Source: UASB124 sp041662445
GTDB taxonomy: Bacteria; Babelota; Babeliae; Babelales; RVW-14
NCBI GenBank assembly: GCA_041662445.1
Contig: JBAZSL010000008.1
Span: 9,049 to 73,048 of the forward strand
Reading direction: 5' to 3'
DNA length: 64,000 nucleotides
Part shown: positions 58,843-64,000 of the stretch, piece after piece
Layout of the letters: each line of letters opens with the position of its first letter
Position numbering within the stretch: position 1 is the stretch's first letter
Program-made: the position numbers and the translations under genes
The notes under the pieces: generated by a model
Told to the model about the DNA's origin: nothing
Database searches by the model: none
The model's input: the letters and a program-made list of their open reading frames with translations, nothing else

Positions 58843-61800
58843 TTACGGCAAAAAGTCCTTAATGTACTTGTTGATGATGGCATCAATGTCTGACTGGGTG
58901 ACGCCTCTTTCTTTCCATGCTTCGTGAGCAACGTTTTTTTGTACTGAAAGCATGTTGTTTTTAAGACTTTGTTTTTTCTTGGCAAGGAAAGTGGTACATA
59001 ACGCTTGTAACTTACGTCCTCTCTCTTGTACAAAAGAATCGTAATTGGCAAGGGCATCCAAGGCAGCCTTGCTGGCGGCATCAAAACCTTTACCTTTGGC
59101 AACAAGTGCGTTGAGTAAGCTGAGTTTTGCAGAGAATGTGCTTCGTATGAGGCCTTGTTTGTGAAGATCCCAAGCGGCAGCTTGTATGTCAGCCTGAAAA
59201 TTTGGAAGAACCTGTGCTGCAGCCGCAACGGCTTCATCAAGCCCTTTATCCTTGGCAACAAGCGCTTCAAATAACTCAAGACCATCATGTTGTACGTCAA
59301 GCTCTTGAGTGGATGAGAGAACTCGCGCGACAGCTGCAACGGCCTTATCAAGGCACTTATCTTTGTTAAGGCCCTTATCTTTGGCAACAAGAGCTTCAAA
59401 TAACTCCAGACCATAGCATTGTGTTGAAGAGTCCGACTTCAAGAGTGCTTGTGTGGCAGCATTAATGGCGGCCTCGAACCATTTGTCCTTGGCGACAAAT
59501 TTCTTAAATAACTCAAAACCATTACGTTGCACTAAATAGTTTTGACTTGAAAGAGTTTGCATGGCGGCGTCAATGGCGGCATCAATTCCTTGCCCATTGT
59601 CAACGAGCGTTTCAATTAACTCAATGGCACTAAAAGAGTAATGATATAAAAGATCTTGTGTGGCTGCAGAGAGTGCCTTTTTAAGCTCGGTGTCATCAAG
59701 AAAGTTGGGTAATTTCAGTTTAATATAATGTAGCCATACCGTGCAGATACCAGATATCCGAGGTCCTACATCAGCGTGCTTACTGACAGAAAGTAAAAAA
59801 AGGTCTCTCAGCTGCGGTCCAAACATAAGCCGTTTGAGATAATAACTCGATACATAATCCGGATCATCCAAACGAAGAGAGAAAAGGACAAGGTATTTAT
59901 GTGCCGGCGCGGACAGGTTACTTACGGTTTTTGCAGTTCTTGGTAAAAGAATGAAAGAATACGGTAGAGCTTTAAGGTATTCGTTGAGATGCTCAATGAT
60001 TAGTTGGAGTGGTACTTTCTTTTCTTCTTCGGGATCATAAAGCGGAGATGGCTCAGCCGTTTCCTTTTCTTGTAGCAACGCAAATTTACCATGGTCTTTC
60101 TTGACGCTTATGCTGAAAGTTTTCGTTTTGATGGTGATGAATTTATCACCTTTTAGGTCCAGGCCATCAATACTGTCAAGGTCGATCTGCCCATTCCATT
60201 CGTTCCGATAGGTGACATCGTTTGTTGCTATAAGGTTCATGACCTTGGGTAAATAGGTTGCAACAAAATCTGGCCTTACAAATTCTCGTGCAATAGGGTT
60301 TTGATCGGTAAAAAGACCAAGATTAAGCAGGGTATCAAGGACAATGATAATATTGCGTGCGGATGGTTGTATTTCATAGCCAAGTGCATCACTTTCAATG
60401 ATGCCATACTTGTGATCGTCCAAAAAAACTTTCAATGGATTGTACTCGCCAGCAAGATCGGCGGTAGGAATTCTTATAAACCCCGGCCAATCATTTGTTT
60501 TATCGCTGTCACTCCTTCGTACATATGCAACATAAGGAAGATTTGAAATGACACGAGTCCACTCATTGTGATAGGTCTGTTTGTTAACCGTGGTTATTGG
60601 TATGGGGTTTTTGTAATATTCAGCGAGACGTGGATCAAGTTTTCCTGGATTAATCTCGTTGAGTTTTTCAAGCCGTATAAATCTTTTTTTATCAAATTTT
60701 AATTGGTCATCAAAAGCAAGAAAGTTGAAAAGATTACGGAAAGCATTATCCATGCAATCTGTAAATTTCCGATCGGTTGGCGAGCCATCTTGATTAAGAA
60801 GGGTGGTCGTTTTGTAAGGTGCGCTGGCGAAGGAAGGGTACAGCAGTACGTAAGCTATTTTTTCATAATTTTCGTGAACAAGCTGTGGCGTGTTAACTGT
60901 TGATATAAATTTTTTTAAGGTATCGTAGTCGAAACTTTCTTGAGGTGCGGCTGCTTTCTTTTCTTCTTCGACGAGCGTTTGGTGCAGCAAAGCTGCAGGC
61001 ATCATAGGAATACGATAATCAAGGTTATTTGCGATAAGCGTTTTGTAGTAATAATCAAGTATCTTGGGATCAAGTTGGCTGCTGACATACAAAACCGAAA
61101 GAAGTATCAGGTGTACGATGAAGCGTGGGAATTGGTTTGGGTGTAAAGATGCGTTAATGGCGAGCGTGAAAATTTCTTTGCTGCCTCGAGACCGGTCTTT
61201 TAGATACTGCTCTTTTCCCTTGTCCAGCTTGATCGCGTTGGCTCTGAACAACCGATTATCTGTTTCGACTTTTTTTTCAATGAGGTTTTTAATTGAGGTT
61301 GGTTGCGCCTTCTTTTGGGGCTGCCGTTTGGCTTCTGCTTCTTTGCCCAATGGTTTGGGTTCAAGGATTGCGCGTATTTCTGGCTCCGTCAGAAGCTGCG
61401 ATTCTTGCCTATCCCAAAGATTCAGGCTTTCAACGCTTGTAAGCACATGCGCTACGAATAGTGCGGCAATGGCGGGACCTTTGATTGGATCATAGGCTAC
61501 AAGGTCCCCAAGCCATTTGGTAAGAACAAAGTCTGAGGGATCGGTTGATTCAAGGCTTGGGCGATGGAAGAGTTTGTGCACGAGTTGTATGGCCTCAGTG
61601 GAACCGTTGACGCGTTCCTCTAATTTGTTCTGAAGAAACTCTTGCAGAGGGGCTTGAAGCATCTCAGGCACTCCAGCTGCTGCTTGTGGCAATTTTTGTT
61701 GAGCAAAAAATTCAGCTTTTGCTTCTTCGACATCAAACAGGGTGCCAAAATCGTACATACGTCTGATGGTTCCTGTTTCATAGGCAATGGCGCCGTGAAG

Positions 61801-61932
61801 AGATGAGAGGTGTTGGTAAGACTTAAAGATTGAATAGGTGCCGGGAATGTTCTCGATATTTGCGTGGAGGGAAAAATTCAAAAGCAACGCGATTGCAATC
61901 AGAAAATAAGAAAATCTTTTTGGAACTCTCAC
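58843..61932 (-). CDS. Large secreted protein with C-terminal helical repeats
   Basis: GTG at 61932 has GGAGAG about eight bases upstream and opens a signal peptide (MRVPKRFSYFLIAIALLLNFSLHA), so a start 51 bases earlier is rejected. The 1,029-residue product has an unrecognised N-terminal and middle part that includes FTDCMDNAFRNLFNFLAFD (about 410-430). A run of HEAT/armadillo-like helical repeats of about 40 residues follows (about 790-960; GLELFEALVAKDKGLDEAVAAAAQVL). The tail SVQKNVAHEAWKERG...IDAIINKYIKDFL resembles the tail of the ankyrin protein at 17.6 kb. It sits opposite to the two paralogous secreted genes around it. The function is unknown. Confidence 0.75.
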   Translation of the reverse strand: MRVPKRFSYFLIAIALLLNFSLHANIENIPGTYSIFKSYQHLSSLHGAIAYETGTIRRMYDFGTLFDVEEAKAEFFAQQKLPQAAAGVPEMLQAPLQEFLQNKLEERVNGSTEAIQLVHKLFHRPSLESTDPSDFVLTKWLGDLVAYDPIKGPAIAALFVAHVLTSVESLNLWDRQESQLLTEPEIRAILEPKPLGKEAEAKRQPQKKAQPTSIKNLIEKKVETDNRLFRANAIKLDKGKEQYLKDRSRGSKEIFTLAINASLHPNQFPRFIVHLILLSVLYVSSQLDPKILDYYYKTLIANNLDYRIPMMPAALLHQTLVEEEKKAAAPQESFDYDTLKKFISTVNTPQLVHENYEKIAYVLLYPSFASAPYKTTTLLNQDGSPTDRKFTDCMDNAFRNLFNFLAFDDQLKFDKKRFIRLEKLNEINPGKLDPRLAEYYKNPIPITTVNKQTYHNEWTRVISNLPYVAYVRRSDSDKTNDWPGFIRIPTADLAGEYNPLKVFLDDHKYGIIESDALGYEIQPSARNIIIVLDTLLNLGLFTDQNPIAREFVRPDFVATYLPKVMNLIATNDVTYRNEWNGQIDLDSIDGLDLKGDKFITIKTKTFSISVKKDHGKFALLQEKETAEPSPLYDPEEEKKVPLQLIIEHLNEYLKALPYSFILLPRTAKTVSNLSAPAHKYLVLFSLRLDDPDYVSSYYLKRLMFGPQLRDLFLLSVSKHADVGPRISGICTVWLHYIKLKLPNFLDDTELKKALSAATQDLLYHYSFSAIELIETLVDNGQGIDAAIDAAMQTLSSQNYLVQRNGFELFKKFVAKDKWFEAAINAATQALLKSDSSTQCYGLELFEALVAKDKGLNKDKCLDKAVAAVARVLSSTQELDVQHDGLELFEALVAKDKGLDEAVAAAAQVLPNFQADIQAAAWDLHKQGLIRSTFSAKLSLLNALVAKGKGFDAASKAALDALANYDSFVQERGRKLQALCTTFLAKKKQSLKNNMLSVQKNVAHEAWKERGVTQSDIDAIINKYIKDFLP

Positions 61933-61978
61933 AACACGCTCTCCTCTTTTTAGGTTCTTTTTAAAGCCTTGGTAATGA

Positions 61979-62068
61979 GTCATTCAATTACCGCTGCTTT
62001 TATTTTTCAAAACTATCTCGATCATCTTGCACTATCTAAGCAAGAATTTTAAACAGTTACGAATTATT
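61979..62068 (+). repeat. Duplicated ruvX 3' end (relic)
   Basis: Ungapped 90-base match, about 89% identical, to 58149-58238 at the end of ruvX, though no ruvX gene is here. It lies in the 286-bp gap upstream of paralogue B, in the same relation as the true ruvX end to paralogue A. Confidence 0.85.
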
Positions 62069-62145
62069 CGTCAGATTCCATTTTTTAAATCCCCATAAGC
62101 AGAGCTTCTTGATGCTTGGCTAAAGATATTTCTGCACAAAAGCTC

Positions 62146-62174
62146 TTGTAAGGCAAAAATTTTCAGTGTAAAGT
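62146..62174 (+). promoter_or_regulatory. Putative promoter of secreted paralogue B
   Basis: TTGTAA (62146-62151), 17 bases, TAAAGT (62169-62174), four of six in each box. The leader to the ATG at 62219 is about 38 bases, ending in AAGGAG. Confidence 0.45.
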
Positions 62175-62218
62175 TTTAGCCGATTTTAGAAATTATTAAC
62201 CATTAACAAGGAGTTCTT

Positions 62219-62773
62219 ATGCTCGTTATATCACCAGTTACGAAGCATTTTCTTTTTGCGTGTGCAGTAACCGTTTGGAGTATAGGTATAAGCAAGGCTA
62301 TGGCGATACAGCCATTGATCGCAGAAGAGAGATCGAAGTCCGTGCAACGGTTAGAGGAGAATGATCAAAAACTAGAGCGAGCCTTTTACCAAATGCTTGA
62401 AGACTATTTGCAACAGGTTGCACTATGCGCTCAGAAAGGTAACTTTTTTAACCTTCAAATGCAACACTACCTGCGCGAAGGCGTTCTCGTAGATATTATT
62501 AAGATAATGAATACCGAATGCAGCCGGGAACGTTGTTTTTCTGAATTAAGAGAGATTCGAAATTGCTATGACAAGATTGCAGCGGAACTTGGAGTGATAT
62601 GTGATGCTCAATGCGTTGAAATGTGTCAAAGCATGGCAGAATACAGCGCGGCCGATCAGAGGCGGTATGATCAACAACGAGCATCAGTTCTAAGAAAATT
62701 GCATCCTGAATATACTAAAATGTTGAAAAGGGTTCACGCATTGAATGCCATAAAATACGATATAATATTTTAA
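62219..62773 (+). CDS. Small secreted helical protein, paralogue B
   Basis: The ATG at 62219 follows AAGGAGTTCTT. The 184-residue product has a signal peptide (MLVISPVTKHFLFACAVTVWSIGISKAMA) and a helical body with seven Cys in the mature part, unlike paralogue A at 58253, which has fewer. Shared segments are an (F)Y...EDYLQQ helix and a QQR.SVL....PEY stretch near the C-terminus. It arose with a copy of the ruvX tail, so the pair are local duplicates that have diverged greatly. The function is unknown. Confidence 0.75.
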   Translation: MLVISPVTKHFLFACAVTVWSIGISKAMAIQPLIAEERSKSVQRLEENDQKLERAFYQMLEDYLQQVALCAQKGNFFNLQMQHYLREGVLVDIIKIMNTECSRERCFSELREIRNCYDKIAAELGVICDAQCVEMCQSMAEYSAADQRRYDQQRASVLRKLHPEYTKMLKRVHALNAIKYDIIF

Positions 62774-62813
62774 ATTTGTTGTTTTTTTACGCTCCCCGCC
62801 CTTGTGCCGTGGA

Positions 62814-63443
62814 TTACTTTGCTTTACCACATGTTTCACATACAACAGCGTTAGGTTCATTGAAGAAGGTGCAGGCGGGGCACTCCCACCCCTGTTCTTG
62901 TGATATGGGCTGAGCCAAAGGCGGGCGTGATGTTTCGAGTGTTATTACCTCTGGAGATGACTTCTTTTGCAGGGCCGCTACCTCCTTTTGAAGGTCGCAT
63001 AGCTTGCGAACGTCGGGCTCTGTTGTGATATCGGTCCATTGGTTGAGTGCATTAGAAAAATGGTTGCTATCGATAATCCGACACAGCGTAGCCCTGATTT
63101 TACATGCGCGTTCGGATGTTTCGCCAATCTCTTGTGAGTTTCTATTCCATGACCATAGTATGATTTCTTTCGACCGTAACTCATCATTGGCTTTTAATTG
63201 GCTGCGTAGCTGCGGATCTTTTATATGATTATATCGCATCAGGACGCTTCCCCTCTTGCCTCTTATATAGGTATCCATATATGTGTCGAATTCAGGGTAG
63301 CCGACAGTGCGACCAAGCTCCGCTTGTTCACTGACATAGCTCTGAAAAGAAAATTCCTGATGTTCTACTTTTTTGACTCTAACCCAATAAGCCACGTCCT
63401 TCGGGCGTGGTAAGAAACAAATGCTATGCAAGTAACGACCCAC
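62814..63443 (-). CDS. NZF/RanBP2-type zinc-finger protein, N-terminus cut by an IS element
   Basis: The C-terminal 24 residues WECPACTFFNEPNAVVCETC hold a C4 zinc finger of the Npl4/RanBP2 type (Cys188, 191, 202, 205; W-x-C-x2-C-T-F-x-N-x6-C-x2-C). The Thr-Phe pair after the second Cys is the one that contacts ubiquitin in Npl4 and TAB2. The rest is helical and unrecognised, with a short coiled coil (about 145-160). The first about 18 codons, from a GTG at 63443, lie inside the left end of the IS200-like element. The native N-terminus has therefore been lost and a chimeric start created, if it is expressed at all. Ubiquitin binding points to a host-directed protein. Confidence 0.75.
   Translation of the reverse strand: MGRYLHSICFLPRPKDVAYWVRVKKVEHQEFSFQSYVSEQAELGRTVGYPEFDTYMDTYIRGKRGSVLMRYNHIKDPQLRSQLKANDELRSKEIILWSWNRNSQEIGETSERACKIRATLCRIIDSNHFSNALNQWTDITTEPDVRKLCDLQKEVAALQKKSSPEVITLETSRPPLAQPISQEQGWECPACTFFNEPNAVVCETCGKAK
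63391..63410 (+). repeat. IS left-end hairpin
   Basis: GCCACGTCC, loop TTCG, GGCGTGG with one bulged T. In this family TnpA binds such a hairpin and cuts a nearby single-stranded site. Confidence 0.8.
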
Positions 63444-63496
63444 TGCTCAAACTTAAGTTGAGTTGCTTCCCCGCAACAAGACTTAAGGATAAAGCA

Positions 63497-63919
63497 ATGA
63501 GTCGATTTCGTAGGCTATCACATTGTATTTGGTATTGTCATTATCATATTGTTTGGGTGCCAAAATATAGGTTCAGAATTTTGAAGGGCGAAGTTAGTCT
63601 TGAAGTAGAAGAAATCATTAGAATCTATTCAGCTCAACTTGGTTGTGAGATCGATAAACTCAGCATACAAGAAGATCATATACATCTACTGGTCTTGGTA
63701 CCACCAAAAGTATCGATTTCCAAATACGTTGGGACAATCAAAGGTAGAAGTGCCATAAGATTATTTACGAGATTTCCAGGTCTGAGGCAAAAGCCGTATT
63801 GGGGAAATCACTTTTGGGCTCGAGGATATTGCTTGGATACAGTTGGTCTCGATGTTGAAAAGATACGCAAGTATGTGATGTATCAGGAAAAGTTAGAAAA
63901 ACAGATGGAAATCAGATGA
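63497..63919 (+). CDS. tnpA: IS200-type Y1 transposase TnpA
   Basis: A single-strand transposase of the HUH class. The 140 residues show HIVWVPKYRFRIL, the metal-binding HUH motif as DHIHLLV and the catalytic Tyr in IRKYVMYQEK. GNHFWARGYCLDTVG lies between. The length is normal for TnpA. The ATG at 63497 has AAGGA seven bases upstream. No tnpB follows, making this a minimal IS200-like unit, and the gene looks intact and possibly active. Confidence 0.94.
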   Translation: MSRFRRLSHCIWYCHYHIVWVPKYRFRILKGEVSLEVEEIIRIYSAQLGCEIDKLSIQEDHIHLLVLVPPKVSISKYVGTIKGRSAIRLFTRFPGLRQKPYWGNHFWARGYCLDTVGLDVEKIRKYVMYQEKLEKQMEIR

Positions 63920-63942
63920 GCATTAGGGGAAGCGACTCATCA

Positions 63943-63961
63943 AAGCCCCTTCTAGGGGCTC
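63943..63961 (+). terminator. Hairpin after tnpA
   Basis: AAGCCCC-TTCT-AGGGGCT forms a 6-7-bp stem about 25 bases after the tnpA stop, followed by CTTAAAAG. Terminator-like but with a weak T run; IS200 elements often carry such structures to limit read-through. Confidence 0.5.
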
Positions 63962-63968
63962 TTAAAAG

Positions 63969-63987
63969 CCACCACCTTCGGTGGTGG
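63969..63987 (+). repeat. IS right-end hairpin
   Basis: CCACCACC-TTC-GGTGGTGG, a perfect 8-bp stem, the counterpart of the left-end hairpin. Confidence 0.8.
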
Positions 63988-64000
63988 TTAGTTATTTACT

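Larger units (their letters stand above)
63391..63990 (+). mobile_element. IS200/IS605-family insertion element
   Basis: The element is a short Y1-transposase unit with no tnpB seen. Its left end has the hairpin GCCACGTCC-TTCG-GGCGTGG (63391-63410) and its right end the hairpin CCACCACC-TTC-GGTGGTGG (63969-63987). These subterminal hairpins replace inverted repeats in this family. The exact cleavage points cannot be set without an empty site; the right end may extend to or past 64000. It interrupts the zinc-finger gene. Confidence 0.88.

Overview
The window looks like chromosome from a host-associated, probably intracellular bacterium. The best guess from gene content is Candidatus Dependentiae (TM6/Babeliae). 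This is inferred from the mix of ordinary single-copy housekeeping genes with many secreted proteins of unknown function, ankyrin-repeat proteins, beta-helix and beta-propeller secreted proteins, a ubiquitin-binding-type zinc finger and a clostripain-like peptidase. No rRNA or other decisive marker lies here, so the phylum call is moderate; another amoeba- or protist-associated lineage could look similar.

Layout. 1-2.1 kb: a GIY-YIG nuclease-like gene with repeated DNA-binding modules, a decayed serpin fragment, then tRNA-Glu and tRNA-Lys. 2.1-8.0 kb: housekeeping (mgtE, rluD-type pseudouridine synthase, initiator tRNA, galU, pheS, mraY). 8.0-17.6 kb: two large secreted proteins, an NtrY-like sensor kinase, a small lipoprotein, an alpha/beta hydrolase translationally coupled to a HIT protein, tRNA-Leu, a secreted clostripain-family peptidase and tRNA-Asp. 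17.6-27.5 kb is accessory: a 986-residue ankyrin protein with a caspase-clan-like His/Cys pair, a 3,480-bp tandem duplication of beta-helix plus beta-propeller genes (the first copy split by a -1 frameshift at a U UUU UUA heptamer), and an ankyrin lipoprotein.

27.6-32.8 kb: hisS, a histidine ammonia-lyase carrying a signal peptide, a cyclase/formamidase-like hydrolase, a small secreted beta-helix-like protein, and a HigB/HigA-type toxin-antitoxin locus with a frameshifted toxin and a palindromic operator. 32.8-43.3 kb: a long minus-strand run (DUF2062, smpB, birA, outer-membrane-like protein, secreted protein, recD2, HAD hydrolase, zwf, gnd) in which two more small secreted proteins sit among the pentose-phosphate genes. 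43.4-54.6 kb: plus strand with two secreted proteins (one of 1,400 residues with three farnesoic-acid-O-methyltransferase-type domains), rpmA, secF, rho, tsaD and two unknown envelope proteins. 54.9-64.0 kb: polA, ruvX, two paralogous small secreted proteins flanking a 1,029-residue secreted protein with helical repeats (a copy of the ruvX 3' end marks the duplication), an N-terminally truncated NZF zinc-finger protein, and the IS200/IS605-type element that truncated it.

The housekeeping genes cover replication/repair (polA, recD2, ruvX), transcription termination (rho), translation (pheS, hisS, rpmA, smpB, tsaD, rluD-type, five tRNAs), secretion (secF), cell wall (mraY, galU) and NADPH supply (zwf, gnd). 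The secreted set is consistent with interaction with a eukaryotic host. All functional calls rest on motif reading by eye; no database search was made.
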